NCBI GenBank assembly: GCA_964016985.1
Contig: OZ024831.1
Location: forward strand, 28,314,633-28,378,632
DNA length: 64,000 bases
Origin: Anodontia alba
Lineage: Eukaryota; Mollusca; Bivalvia; Lucinida; Lucinidae
Direction of reading: 5' to 3'
Shown: positions 45,302-58,548 of the stretch, piece after piece
Position numbering within the stretch: the first letter of the stretch is position 1
Layout of the letters: each line of letters opens with the position of its first letter
Made by a program: the position numbers and the translations under genes
Notes under the pieces: model-generated
Database searches by the model: none
Told to the model about the DNA's origin: nothing
Seen by the model: the letters and a program-made list of their open reading frames with translations, nothing else

Positions 45302-45513
45302 TAACCCTTGTCATGCTGAATCAGTGAAGATGCCATGCCCCTTCTAATTTTCAGCCAGTCAGATTACTTAATGCAGGTTGTTGATGTAAATTCACATACT
45401 TAATGACAAACAGTGTAGATCTAGATCAGTTGGCTTCTTCAGAAGCCAGCTGATCTGGATCTACACTGTTTGCAAAGGCAGGGTATATCCAGGATCAGCA
45501 GGACAATGGTTAA
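45302..45513. repeat. Hairpin MITE, family A
   Basis: Central palindrome at 45412-45472; ends 'taacccttgtcatgctgaa' and 'atcagcaggacaatggtta'. Confidence 0.9.
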
Positions 45514-46696
45514 GGAAATTTTAGCATTTTTATACTGGCTCTGTTGTAAACAATCTACCAAAAACATATCTACCAAGTATCAATTATATCTGAAATCTTG
45601 AACTCGCCTTACTTTGACATTACATAACATAGCTCCAGGTGAGAGGAGTACCAAGATAATTGATGCACAACCCATGAAAAGGGTCCTTATTATTTTCTTG
45701 GACAATGTAGGCCCAGATCACTGTGCTCATCTGTGCAGTGTAATTTGTGCACTTTCTATTTGTTGACATATACAATGTGCTACAGTATTGACTGATTCTG
45801 TAAGCAGACAATGAAGGCGGAGATCAGCCTACCCTTCTGCGCAGGCTGATCAGGGCCTGCATTGCCTGCAAATTGCATAAGGGCCCTTTTCAGACATTGT
45901 GCATCAATGATTTTTTTTTCATATTTCTGTACAAAACATGTTGTAGTACATATTAAAAGTTTACTTGGCAACATGCTTTTGTGGAGAAATAAAAAAAAAA
46001 AATATCTTTTTTTTTTTTTTTTGTGGGGGAGGTTAAAAATATCTGCATTTGTTCCTTAATTTGTTGTTTCCTGCTTAGATGATTTTAATGAGATGTCATA
46101 TGACACATTTCTGGCGCGGGATAGATTTTTTTCAGCACCCGTCATTATCTTGAGCATGTTTAGATTTGATACTGTTATGTTATACTTATGTTCCTAAAAT
46201 TTTGCAAATGTATGCAAGATGCATTTGGATATATACATATTATTTACTGACATTCTAGGCTAGTTAAAGTAGGATGCCACCACATTTTTAATGTGCAGGT
46301 TTATTTTTAACTTTATGAATTGCTCTTATTACTGTACTTAAATATTTAGAATAGATACAGTTAGGCTTGTTTTTTATCAATGCAAATGTTGAGTAAACCC
46401 TGTTACAATAATGTGCTATTTTTATTTATTTACATTGTATTTTTTATTAAAGGCTGTAGAAAAAAAAGGTGTTTTCAGAAAACAGTTGTTAAGTATTATT
46501 TGTTTAAACATGTTCTGGTTCAAAAATAACAGGATATGGTAAATGTCCTAAAAATTCATACACCAATGTTTCTGATAAAGTGGCATATGCAAACAGTGCA
46601 GACCAAGATCAGATTTTCCTGAAGGACACTACACTGTTTGCCTTACTACTAAGTATTTTGAGAAACAACTGTGTAAAAATCAAAATTTAGGCCAAA

Positions 46697-46983
46697 AGTA
46701 TGGAACATTACAAAAACATGCCTATTCAAATACACTGAAAATTTTACCACCAAAAAATGAAAATTTTCAGATAAAAAATTCTTATATTTTTCATATTTCT
46801 GCTCCAAACATAGATTGTGGGTACTCGTTAGAACTGCCTCGACGAGGTGGTTCTAATGAGTACCCACAATCTATGTTTGGAGCAGAACTAAGAAAAATAA
46901 TGTATACCCCTGTAAACCCCAGTTTTTCTGTATAAAAGTGGGGTTTAAGGGGTCAAACTTATATAGGTATGTTTTCGTGATGT
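46697..46983. repeat. MITE with family C-like hairpin core
   Basis: Ends 'acattacaaaaacatgcc' and 'ggtatgttttcgtgatgt'. The core hairpin 46789-46900 carries 'tctgctccaaacatagattg'. The inverted copy is at 48523-49141. Confidence 0.8.
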
Positions 46984-47983
46984 ATAGTGGATGAAAATTT
47001 GGGTCATTTAATGTAAATCATGAAATCATCACCTAAATTATTCTCTTGTTAGCTCGCTGGGACTTTGTCCCTGGAGAGCTTATGTTGTCACCCAGTCGTT
47101 GGCGTCGGCATCGGCGTCTGTCGGCATCTGTGTCGGCGTCCTCATCCACGTTAGCACGTTTAAGTTTTCCGATCAGCCCTTTCTGGCGAGCTGTGTTGTC
47201 TTCTAACAACTCTTGTCTACAGTTATGTTTATTAGTAATTAACATAAATCATAAGTATTTGTAGGATTTCTATCAGTATTTCACTTGGCTCACTGAAATG
47301 ATGCCTATCCAAAATTAACATTTACCATGCTTTGCGAAAATTCAGCAGACAACAAACTGATGATATTTTTCTTATTTTTCCTAGAATATAGAATCTGACC
47401 CTTCATCCCTAAAGGAGAACTTTGCATGAAATGTCAAATCCTATTTTCTAGAAAAAATATTACAAAATGTCATCTGTTAAAATTTTTACCCAGCATGCAA
47501 AGTGTCTGTGTATTTTTCATATGATCTGTAACTGATTTGCTGCAAATCTTGCTTTTTCTATTCTTAAGGTAGCTATTTATTTTTTTTTTTTTTATTCAGC
47601 CTGTTTGGGGTGAAATTAGAAGGATAGATACGACATTTTTCTTATCTTCCCATCTGTCCATTTGATATCACTTGGAAAGGAGGTCTTTATTGTTAATGGT
47701 ATTGTTGTTTTATTGTTTGCTGCAGTTTTATTCTCAATGAAATGTTTGGGGTATGTTCCACAAACTCTTGCCAGAAACTACTGCTATTTTCTATTTTAGT
47801 CTTTATTTTCAAAATTTTTAGGTAAATTTATGACCAAATATTGGCTTGACCTGTGCAGTTTTTACAGTAAATGAAAATTGTCAAAAGAAAAGATTTTATT
47901 TTTCTGTTCCGATGTTTTTTTTGTTGATGTTTCATAGTAACCAAAAATTTAACACCTAATGCTTAGAGTCCCGTAAAATTAAT

Positions 47984-48194
47984 TAACCCTTGTCCTGCTG
48001 AGCCCAGATTTACCCTGTTTAACAAACAGTGTAGATCCAGATCAGTTGGCTTCTGAAGAAGCCAACTGATCTGGATCTGCACTGTTTGTAATCAAGTATG
48101 CAAATTTATAGCAACTATCTGGATTAAGTAGCCTGATTTGACTGAAAGTTACAAGTGGGCATAGCATCTTAATTTATTCAGCAGGACAAGGGTT
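47984..48194. repeat. Hairpin MITE, family A (best copy)
   Basis: Terminal inverted repeat 'taacccttgtcctgctga' / 'tcagcaggacaagggtt'; central palindrome gtagatccagatcagttggc with inverse at 48030-48086. Flanks show a possible TTAA-type site. Confidence 0.92.
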
Positions 48195-48522
48195 TTAAGA
48201 GACATAGGCAAATAGTGTAGACCCAGATCAGAAGCCACAGAATGTGGCATCTGATCACGGTCTACATTATTTGCATTAATATACATGATTTCATATACAT
48301 GTATAAGAATAATAGAAAATAGCTAAAGCAGACACCCCTTTAATTAAAGATGGACATGTCCAAACAGATTGTTAGCAGATTTTGAATGAGTTTCACTTGT
48401 TGAAAATATGCCTCCAAACTAACAGGTAAGTCAAAAATAACTTTCTCAGAGATGTCAAGAAGACTGCTAAAGTTTAGATTTGACAGGTTCAAGTTCAGCA
48501 GCAGTTTTGTTTATCATCACGA

Positions 48523-49141
48523 AAACAAAAAGCCATATAATGTTGACCCCCTTAAACCCCACTTTTATATAGTAAAACTGGGGGTTTACAGGAGTATACA
48601 ATACAGTTGAACTTCAATGGCTCGAACACCTTTGGGACCATGGAAAATTGTTCGAGCCATGGGTAGTTCTAGCCAGTGAAGTTTAATCATGGCGCCAGGT
48701 CGGGAATCAAATAGCCATAATTTAGGGAAATATTTTCGATTTTCTACACAATGATTGTATGTTGAGTGTACTCATTAGAATTGCCTGGATGAAGCCATGA
48801 TAAAATTCCATGATAAAATAAGAAAAAAAATCATTAAATATTTGTTTTCTTGAGCTATTGGAAGAATTTTGTAGGGACTGAAAAAAGAGTTCGAATCATC
48901 CACAGTAAATGAGCCATCCGTGTTCGAGCCATTGAGGTTATACTGTATTATTCTTATTTCTGCTCAAAAACATAGATTGTGGGTACTCATTAGAACTGCC
49001 TTGCCAAGGTGGTTCTAATGAGTACACACAATCTATGTTTTGAGCAGAAATATGAAAAAATATCAGTTTTTTATCTGAAAATTTTCATTTTTTGATGGTA
49101 AAATTTTCAGTATCTTTGAATAGGCTTGTTTTCGTAATGTG
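48523..49141. repeat. MITE in opposite orientation to 46697-46983, interrupted
   Basis: Inverse of the element at 46697 with over 85% identity, split by the TA-flanked MITE 48604-48945. Confidence 0.8.
48604..48945. mobile_element. Tc1/mariner-type MITE, TA target site
   Basis: Inverted ends cagttgaacttcaatggctc / 'gagccattgaggttatactg'; TA on both sides (48602-48603, 48946-48947). It sits inside another MITE, whose uninterrupted copy (46697-46983) shows the empty site. Confidence 0.88.
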
Positions 49142-49756
49142 TCTTGTCTGCAGATGATTGCATATCATAGCTCAAGATAAGATGATTTGGTTATTACATA
49201 GTAATTCATGATTTTATTGGTTTTTGAACCAAAATATGCTGCAAGTACTCTGGAACTGTGTCAGAAAGACAGTTCTAATGACTACCCATATAGCTTCAGA
49301 GAATGTATTTTTGTTAACCAAAAAGTACTGATATTTTCCTTGAAAACATGTTTTGGTTATTCATTAGAAGCACCTTGGTGAGGTGCTTCTAATGAGTACC
49401 CACAATGTCTGTTTTCATGGATAAATATCTGAGGTACTTCTAATAAGTGCCAACATAATATTTTCATTGATAAATAGGGAGCCATGACCACAATTTATAT
49501 TTTAGTGCAAAAATAACAAAACATCTTTTTCTGGGGCTATATTTACCCTAAATATTGGGACACCTTTACTCCTTACCAATTTTGCCCTGTAGTGTCCATT
49601 TTACTACCTGTTGATGTGTGAAAAAATAGCTGGATGAGTGGCAAACAGTGTAGACCCTGATCAGATGCCACTTTCTGTGGCATCTGATCAGGGTCTGCAT
49701 TGTTTGCTCAGACCTATCTGTCCCAATACTTAGGATTATTATGGTGATTATATGAA

Positions 49757-50056
49757 CTGTGCCTCAGTTGGATTTGCATCTGACTGAAGATCAGGAGGTT
49801 GCGAGTTAGATCCTTGCTGGGCTACAACATCCTTTCGTGGAGATTGATCATGAAATATTTTCAGTGGTCATTCTCTCCCTTCTGCTGATTCAAGCAGGGC
49901 AGTTGTTAGTTTCTGGTGAAAGAATTTGTTCAATACTGGGTAACCTCTTAGAGGACTAAGCCTGCTCAGTAAAAGTGTACAGTAGTTTGGTAAACTAACC
50001 GTGCTCGACATTACCCCATTGGGTTGATTGGGTCAGGTCATAAAACCTCAACACAA
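49757..50056 (+). mobile_element. tRNA-derived SINE, full length
   Basis: A-box-like TGCCTCAGTTGG at about 49759-49770 and B-box-like GCGAGTTAGATCC at about 49801-49813, then a conserved body ('tctgctgattcaagcagg', 'agaggactaagcctg', 'cgtgctcgacattacccc') and tail 'aaaacctcaacacaaag'. Resembles bivalve tRNA-SINEs such as RUDI (from memory, not checked). Confidence 0.8.
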
Positions 50057-50526
50057 AGAAATACATGAAATATATTTTTGTGGATCTCATATAATGAGAA
50101 TATCAGGTGCTGAAAAAATAAACAATCCATGTCATGTGACAATAATATGAGCATGGGCACAGCACTGCCTACAAGATTGCTTTTGCACCCAGTGTACTCA
50201 GACAAGCCTGTGCATCCACACATTCTAAGCGGAACCTCTGCAATCTGTCTAAAGGAAGCTTGGATATTTGGTTAAAGATAGAGCACAAAGTATTGTCTCT
50301 GATCCAGGCTGATCTGAGTCATTGTTTGGCAGACATGCAATCTTGTAAGAAATGCTTTGCTCCAGGTCAGTAATGTCTTCTGGTCACATGTAGACAATGA
50401 AGGCCCAGATCAGTCTGTGCAATCTTATCAGGACTGTCACTGTTCACCTTCAGAATTATTGGCTACTGCGAAGTATATAAAACATAGCTTTTGATAAGGT
50501 GATTTTTTTTTTCAGTCAAAAAGTAT

Positions 50527-50642
50527 CTATATTTTTTCTTATTTCTGAACGGAAACATATGTTGTGGGTACTCATTAGAAGCGCCTCAGCGAGGCGCTTC
50601 TAATGAGTACCCACAACACGTTTTCGTCAAGAAATAAGAAAA
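50527..50642. repeat. Hairpin MITE, family C
   Basis: Arms of about 55 bases ('ttgtgggtactcattagaag', 'cgcctcagcgaggcg' at the tip) pair almost perfectly. Confidence 0.92.
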
Positions 50643-51359
50643 CTATTACAAGATACCCGTTCTTATCTAGACATATGAACTACATTCATGTACAGCAAAG
50701 ATCTTTATTAGAGTGTGGGTTTGCTGGCTGATCTGGATCTTTTCTGTTTGCATATGCTGTGAAGACAAAGTGTTTTCATGAGATGATTCAAGTTATATAT
50801 GGTACTTAATGCTTGGCACTCTGGGTAAAATTTTCAGCAGACAACATTTTGATTTTTTTTTTCCCAGAAAACAGGAAATTTTGCATGAAATGTCAAATCC
50901 TGTTTTCTGGGGAAAAAAGAAGAAAAATACCACCAATTTGTTATCTGCTGAATAAGCCCAGAGAGTGGTAAAAGTTAATTATCCGGGGTTTTTTATGAGC
51001 TTTTTGTATCACGACTCTGGAAGATATATTCTGTCAAACATTTTTAGTATTTTTCCTTTACTTTTTAAATGATTTATTATAATAAAATAATATAAAACTT
51101 CACTAATTTGACTTTGATATCATTTTACAGCCCATAGTTCTTGAAAGGAGGCACATCTTGATAAATATTTTTTCTTATTTCTCCTTGAAAAGTATATTCC
51201 GGTCACTCAATAGAATTCACTTACCACACAAAACGTGTTTTCATCAAAAAACTAAAACAAATATTAACAAATCTTGGCCGTGGTAACCAACACCATATTT
51301 TGGACTTCAAATATAGATAGCTACTGGCCATTGCTAAAATTAGAAATACACATCTTTAT

Positions 51360-51629
51360 GTGGTTGGGTGAGGCAAAAGTGTCTTGTATCTTGAACGTCA
51401 CTGAGCATCCATCTGATTAGGCAAGCCTTGCTATCCTTGCAACTGGTAAGGGTAGAGGAGGAATATTTTTATTTCTTGTTTCTTCACTTTCATTCATTTT
51501 CCTTTCTCCCCTGTCCCTCTCTTTCATCTCTTCTATTATCTCTTCTCTCTTCTCCCTTTCTCTGGGAGATGACAAAATGACCCACAAGGGCTGACTTGTC
51601 TCTAATCCCCAACTCAATTGATTTTCAGT
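51360..51629 (+). mobile_element. SINE-like retroposon, 11-bp target duplication
   Basis: Flanked by cacatctttat (51349-51359 and 51630-51640). More diverged than the copies in the Polinton, tail 'ctaatccccaactcaattga'. Confidence 0.85.
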
Positions 51630-51997
51630 CACATCTTTATACCCTTCCAAATGCCCTGTGACAAACAATGTATGAAAGGGGATGCATGTATCAGTTTTTG
51701 TGTGATCTACCCTTGAAGTTGCTGATATTTCATTAATATTACTACTGGAGGGATTCAGATCTGTAGACATCATCTTGCAACTGTTGTTGCTGCTGCTACT
51801 CCAAAGGTAAATGTCACAGAAGTTGAACTTTCACATTATTTTTTATGATTTTTTTTTTATGTACTTGTCAAAGTACTACACAAATGTATCTGACCAACAG
51901 AATCTCAATCCATGAAAAATGTAAACTCTCTAAAGGGTTTCTTCAGTAAGACAATGCAAGATGCCAGCATTGCAAAGTTTTAAGGGATGCTGCCAGG

Positions 51998-52293
51998 CTC
52001 CACAGTGTAGTCAGTAGCATGTCTGACTGCTGATCCAGGGGTGGAAGTTCAAATCCCAGCTTGGCAATATAGCTTTCTTGGAGATTATTTCTAAGGTCAT
52101 TTCCCTGCTCCCCCACCCCAATTTCTGCTGATTGGAGAGGGACAGTTGTCAGTGACTGGCGAAAGTATGTGCATAAGAACTAGTTAACAGATCAGAGGAC
52201 TAAACCTATCCAGGAAAAGTGTACTTTTAGTAACTAGCCCAACATGACCTTAACAATGTTAACTGGGCTGTTAAACTACAACTCAAACTAATC
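51998..52293 (+). mobile_element. tRNA-derived SINE, full length
   Basis: A-box-like 'gtagtcagtagcatg' and B-box-like 'gaagttcaaatcccag' in the first 70 bases, followed by the same body as 49757-50056. Confidence 0.8.
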
Positions 52294-52420
52294 AATGGAT
52301 GTGGTAGAATAAAACCTGTATGAAATAATACCACATCCAACCTGTTCACCTGATTAAGTAACTACTGATTACTTATTGTTCATGAAATTAAAATATATAA
52401 TCTGTGGATGTCATTTCCAG

Positions 52421-52589
52421 TCTAGTGAAGGTCAAAACAGCATTTGGGGAATGGATTAACGCAAAGGGGACCCAAGTTCTTCAGTTCTGGGATGATGGCA
52501 CTGGAACACCATTGGGCCAAATATCATACTGGAGAGTAATTACACAGAAAAAGAAGAAGTCGACCTCAAAAAGAAGTAAGGTTGGCTAA
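52421..52589 (+). CDS. Possible terminal coding exon, unassigned
   Basis: A pyrimidine-containing acceptor 'gatgtcatttccag' ends at 52420. One base then completes a codon and 55 codons follow to TAA 52587-52589. The peptide is compositionally protein-like (AFGEWINAKGTQVLQFWDDG, then TPLGQISYWRVI) and ends in a Lys/Ser-rich tail (KKKKSTSKRSK). AATAAA lies near 52729. I do not recognise the family. No partner exon was found upstream within the window, so it could belong to a gene with a large intron or be chance. Confidence 0.4.
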
Positions 52590-54126
52590 TTACGTCCTGA
52601 CTCGCCCTCATAAATTATAGTACTGTTAAAATTACCACACCGTGTATAGATACAAGAAGACAAGATGAACAAGATATTTTATTTCTGATAATTATTTTAC
52701 ATTATACAAATTAGAAGCATGAAACAGAATAAAAATCCACTTTGCTTTTACATGTAATATGACTGTATTCAAGCTTACAACTGTAATGATAGCAGTATCT
52801 TGCTATATCTAACAACTTTAATAATGTCTTGCTGTAATAATAAAACAACTAATGAACTGTGATGGCTTGCTGAAATAATCAACATGTTTAACATGAATAT
52901 ATGAACAGACATACCTGTATAAACCCAGATCAGACTGCTCCTTTTTTCAAAAAGCTGTTTTTTAATCAGGGTCTACAATGTATGCCATTTAGCCAGCATT
53001 TTAGAGAATCAGTTCATTGATACTCAAATTCAGCTGTTCAATGTTGGGATAAGTATTGTAAGGAGGTAGAAAGTGCAAGTATTCAGGGTAATTATGGAAA
53101 ATGATACACCATGACCTCTTTATAATACTATTGATGGGGTCCATAGCACAAACCGTGTTTGTTAAACAACCATGTTATATTCAAACAAAAATGTATAGAT
53201 TATATTGAAAAATGACCATTTATGGTCATTTTTCAATATAATCTATACATTTTTGGGATCCATCTTTGAACCGTGTTATATCCAAATCCATGTTATAACG
53301 AACTGTGTTATAAAGAGGCTGAAGTGTATAAGGAACATCCCATTTACATCTACACTAACACTCACAGATGAAATTTTTTTTTGTAACATAAACTGAGGAG
53401 CCTTCTCATTAAACAAAATTACCTCTTAGTACACTTAAAGGCTCCATATTCTGTAAAATACACACATAAAAATGCTGTATTCACCCTCAGTGTTTAAACA
53501 AAAAGATGAGCAGTGTAGACCCAGATTAGATGCTGCAGAATGCTGCATAAGTTCAGGGTCTACACCATTTGCTGTTCAATCATTTACATTTTAGAAATAT
53601 CAGCAAGCTGAGAAATTGACCTGTTCAAATTTTGGGATAAATATGCTAAGGAGTTAAGGTGTTTGAATACTAAGGGTAAATAAGGTGAATGAAAATTTAT
53701 CTTGTTTTTTTTTTTTTTTTTTTTTTTCCCAGAAAATGCTGCTCAACATTTCATGCCAATCATCTTATATGAAGCTGTGTTGACAGCTATGTCAGGAAAG
53801 CACTAGACCAAAAAGTGATCTGTATATTATAATACAAGTCCTTTCTAAGATGAATGGATAGAGAGAGAGGGATAAGAGGATCACTCTCTGACCTGAAGGT
53901 CTCTACCTCCTTTCTCAAAAAGGGCTACTCTTATAGGAAAGAATTTGCTCTTGACTGGAACAATTTCTTTCTTTTACAAGAAGACACCTTTGAGAAGAGA
54001 TTCATAGAATCACCAAAGAAACAATATCTTTCCTTTTAGAGAGGTAGCCCTTTGAGAAGCATGCATGACAAAAATGTTCAGTTTAGAGGACTCTCTCTCT
54101 TTGAAGTGTACCCATTCACTTTAACT
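52590..54126. other. Intergenic or intronic, no gene
   Basis: Contains a 60-bp perfect palindrome (53192-53253, 'agattatattgaaaaatgac') inside a MITE with 'ctctttataa' ends (about 53115-53325), a family D hairpin at 53509-53573, poly-T at 53705-53727 and a hairpin remnant 'gaatttgctc...' at 53910-54055. Confidence 0.5.
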
Positions 54127-54374
54127 GTGCCCAGTTGTTCAAAATTTAACAAAGTTGTTAGTTAATGTTACATTAAAATTTCCATCTTGAAATATGGCAA
54201 GTACATTAACATTTTTGCTGCAAAAAATGTGAGTAGCTTTTGCATGCATTGCAAAAGCTACTCACAATTTTGCAGCAAAAATATCAAGGTATTTGAAAAT
54301 ACCTTAACTATAACAATTAACAAGTTTGTCATTAACAAGCTCATTAAGCTAATGATGCTTTGAACAACTAGGCT
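54127..54374. repeat. MITE, 'cccagttgttcaaa' family
   Basis: Same family as the MITE in the Polinton capsid intron; central hairpin 'gtgagtagcttttgcatgca'. Confidence 0.82.
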
Positions 54375-54718
54375 GAAGTTTTTTATTCATTTTATTTGTC
54401 AAAAATGATGACCAAGAAGATTTATAGAAAAAGAGACAAAAAAAAAATAAATAAAAAAAAAATACAGCGTTAAAAATATTACATGTATAATATTTTACTA
54501 TGAAGCACATAAATGAAAAGTAGCACCATATAATATCAGCTTTTACATGAAATAAATCTAAAGAACAGAAAAAAATTACAAATGCACCAGAGCAAAGTAA
54601 TTTTCTGGATTATAACAACCAAATAGTCTTATAAAAATAATAAAAAAAAGCACGGATTAGCATGCATTTTCTGCATGCCAATTCAGTCTCTGACAATCCT
54701 TAAGGTGACTGGATACAC

Positions 54719-54977
54719 CAGGGCCCAGCTGATCAAAGCATTGTTAGCTTAACAAGCTTGTTATGGAAAGAATTTTTTTTCGTTAATTGTTGTAGCAAAG
54801 GTGTTTTCAAATACATTGGTATTTTTGCTACAAAAATGTGAGTAACTTTTGCAATTAAGAAGACAAATTGACATTTTTTTAAGCAAAGAATATCAATGAA
54901 TTTGCCATATTTCAAGATAGAAATTTTAATGTCACGTTAGCTAATAATTTTGTTAAGTGTTGAATAACTGGGCCCTG
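54719..54977. repeat. MITE, 'gggcccag' family
   Basis: Ends cagggcccagctgatcaaag / 'gaataactgggccctgg'; the central hairpin has decayed. Confidence 0.8.
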
Positions 54978-54979
54978 GA

Positions 54980-57900
54980 TATTTTGCCACCATTTTGTCT
55001 AAGGGAAACAACTTTCAACAAGATTCTTTACAACTAGTCCATAATACATGTCTTCATTGTCAATATGTCATAGGTTGTAAGGGGTGAATATGGAAAGAAA
55101 AAACTAATTTACATTTTCAAAGCACTTTATTAATACACATATAACAACATCAGCTGTAAAATGATAGTATCATAGCTCCTGATAAGACAAATTTTTTTCA
55201 ACCAAACAATACTGATAATTCTCTTATTTGTCCACAAAAACATACAACTACAGTTACATCATTTGTTCCTGAAGATACTGCCTTTAAAATGAATTTGCTG
55301 TTGTAAAGAAATCTTAATGAACAGAATGATATGCAACAAATGCCATGTTTTATTCTTATTTCTTCACAGAACATATGTTTTGGATATTTGTTAGAATTGC
55401 CTCAGTGAGGCAATTCTAACAAATATCCAAAACATATGTTGCTTAGAGTATTGAATGATATTGTTTCTGCATTATTTCTGATTTACTGTCACCTCTTTAA
55501 AGAGGGTTTACGCGCAAGCCAAATTGTCAGTATAACAAATTTTGTCATTATATTGAGTGTCGGTATAAAGAGGGTTGATTGAATGTTGTGAGTCCTCATT
55601 AGAAGTGCCTCTAAATCCCATGTGGGTATTCATTAAAACTGGCCTGGTGAGACACTATTAGTGAGTATTAGTGAGTATCCAGAACATACCATATTCACCC
55701 TAATTATTGCACTGTACGCTGAAATTTTTCAAAATTACTGGGAAAAAAAAAGTAGTAAAATATCTTCGTATTAAGGACACACTTTAAAGGAATATGAGCA
55801 GAGGACTTCTTGAGGATTATGCTACTGATGCTTATATTATATGTGTTCTGATTTTCTTAATACAAGCATACATTGTGGGTACTCATTTGAATTACCTTGA
55901 CAAATTTATAAAAGCATATGTTGTGGGTACTCATTTGAACTGCCTTGACTTGTTGAGGCAATTCAGATGAGTACCTACAATGTATGCTACTATAAAGTAG
56001 ATAATATTACACTGGCTGTAATCTGAAGACTACAGAATTGCTTAACTGTGCGTTTATAGGGGTATGTGCAGTAATTAGGTCCAATACGGTATGTTTTTTG
56101 TGGACAAATGGAATATCTATGTGGACATGCCCCTGCTTATATGGAGCTATGTATTAATAAGCAATTACAAGGCACACTGACTTCTACACTATTTACAACT
56201 ACTTATCATAAAAAAAAGCTATAAATATGTAATATCACAATATAACAGAGACCATGCTTAGAAAACAGATTTGGGGATGTTTAACTTACTGGGCACATTC
56301 ATCGACTAAGCTTTTACCAGCAAGACTTGGTAAAGGTTTGACAAACATTACAGAAATTAGAAAGTAAGATGCTGGTTAATTTAACAGGTTAGGGATGCAG
56401 CTCAAACAGATATAAGAACAGTTCAATGAAAACTGATGTAGCCAGTAATGAGGAGATGAGCCTAGATGACCAAAAGGCATGGCATTTGTGGGGGCATGTA
56501 TTCTAGGCATGGTCCCACTTCCAGGTTTCATATGGCAGTGACTAATTTTATACATGCTTAGTACATGCATACAGAATAATGAAATAAAAAGAATGATATA
56601 CCGGTATGTATGGGCGTGCTAAACATATTACATCTAATGCATATATGAAGATACTGTATTGTACAAGGTTTGGTTTAAAGATCAAAATTTGTATGTTTCC
56701 TATATCAATAACAAATAAAAACGTTAAACTATAATACCCCGCCCCCCACCTCCCCATTATCTTGTCCCGGGCAGATAACTCTGTCAAACATGGCAAAATT
56801 TGACTAAATTTGCCCATTAGCAATCCCAAACCAGATCTCCACAATATCAATGCACATACCATTTGGAGAAAATCCACTGATGTTAACACAAGTTATCATC
56901 CGGAAACAAAAACAGATGGATGGACGACTGACAGATGGATGGACAGACACTCGGATGTCCAATTTTAAACCATAATACCCCACCACTATCATATGGCTGG
57001 GTATAAAAACATAAATTTGCAATGGAGAAGCATGACAGAGTTATTCAGATGAGATTCAGAAGCAAGTTGTCTGTCTTCATATTTATATTAATTACTTTGT
57101 GCTAAGTAGCCCTTACATTTATACAAAATTAATATGTTGATAAAAACAAATACATTTCAAAAATGGTGCTATAAAATATGATACATCCATTTCTGTAGTG
57201 TCCTAATCTTTGGCACATGCTGAGCAAATTCAGCAGATGTAAAATTTATGCTACCTTTCCCAGAAAACAGCCACTGACATTTTATTGACATTGTCTCTTT
57301 AGGAGAAAATCTGCATAAAATGCTGAACCCTTTCTCTTGCTGAAATATTTCACCAGGTTTGCAGATTAAATTTTGATTTGTCAGGCCCTGTAAACACCAA
57401 CAGATGACGTTTGTGTTTTTTGGGGTTTTTTTGTGTTTTTTTTTTTGTGTTTTTTTTTGTTTGTTTTTTTTTTTTGCAAAATCTGATGAAACATCGAGCT
57501 CTACTTTCTAGAAAAAGTAAGAAAAACAAAGATTAAGAGACTGAAAGAAAATGCCTTTGTGTCTACTAACTATTGTCTAATTTATACCAGTAGATAAGAC
57601 ACTTTTTTTCCAGCTAAAGTAAAACTTCAATGAAGACTTACGATGAATGGACTATACTTGGACATTTTGTTGCCACTTTGCAAAGTCGGAGTATTTTTCC
57701 TGACTTTTTTCAATTATCTGATTGTATACAAATCTCTTCAAAATTGGGGCTACCCTTAAAAGAGAGAATTTGTTCCCTGTAGGAGTAAATTCTTTCCTTT
57801 AAAAGTTGCCCCCTCCCCCTCCCACTCCCAAAAAGTAAATGTTTGCATGTAAAAGATATTTCCCTTGAATGTGTATACTATGCATTTCAATATTCATTAG

Positions 57901-58300
57901 ACTTTCAGTCGAGTGCAGAGAATCAAAACACAATATTCCGATGTCATCACAGAGGTCACTGCACTGAAAAAACGTTAGAAACAAACATCAAACGGTTTTA
58001 TAATGCAGTCTTGTCAATTGCACATTTCTGATTATTGACACACGACAGCTGAGTTAGCTCGCTTGGACTGGTTTCGATTCAGTAGATGGAGACAATTAAG
58101 CCAGTAAATGATCTGTGATTGGCATGTCCTCTATCTGGACAGGTACAGCTGTTGTGAAATACTGGATTACACGCAAAGACATCATGGCTTCCACACAGCG
58201 TGAAAGGGGAATTCTGCTCAGGTGGAGTGGGTTTTTGTCAAAAAAAAATATAAGCATATACCGGGATGTCAGAAAATACGAATCAAGAAAATTCGGATCA
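54980..58300. other. Intergenic or intronic, no gene seen
   Basis: Hairpin MITEs of family C at 55353-55442 and 55850-55995, poly-T/G at 57416-57475, and a reduced hairpin near 57735-57830. Short minus frames at 56376-57022 show no motif. Confidence 0.5.
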
Positions 58301-58308
58301 GTCACATA

Positions 58309-58486
58309 CAGTCAAACCTGTCTTAAGCAGCCACCCATGGGAAGCTTAAAAAGTGGCTGCTGAAGGCAGGTGGCTGCTTAATACAGTTCAAATATATAGG
58401 TATATGAATTTTGGGGCAACTTTTCTCTGGCTGCTTAATACAGGTTGGCTGCTTAATAGAGGTGACCACTAACACAGGTTTGACTG
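58309..58486. mobile_element. Tc1/mariner-type MITE, 178 bp
   Basis: Inverted ends cagtcaaacctgt / acaggtttgactg with TA on both sides (58307-58308 and 58487-58488); internal 'tggctgcttaata' repeats. Confidence 0.9.
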
Positions 58487-58548
58487 TACTTCTTGTGACT
58501 GCCCAGTGCTATTTTAAGCATGTTAGATATATAAGTATGGCCAATGTA

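Noticed and set aside
47046..47264. Arg/Ser-rich frame and its opposite-strand partner
   Set aside because: Due to a 'ggcgtcggcatcggcgtc' simple-repeat segment of a dispersed mollusc repeat.
49757..49830. Candidate tRNA gene
   Set aside because: A- and B-box-like motifs are present, but no cloverleaf closes and the sequence continues into a SINE body.
51417..51773. 118-codon minus-strand frame, and similar frames at 34898-35098 and 39521-39721
   Set aside because: They read antisense through the 290-bp SINE-like retroposon; shared by all copies.
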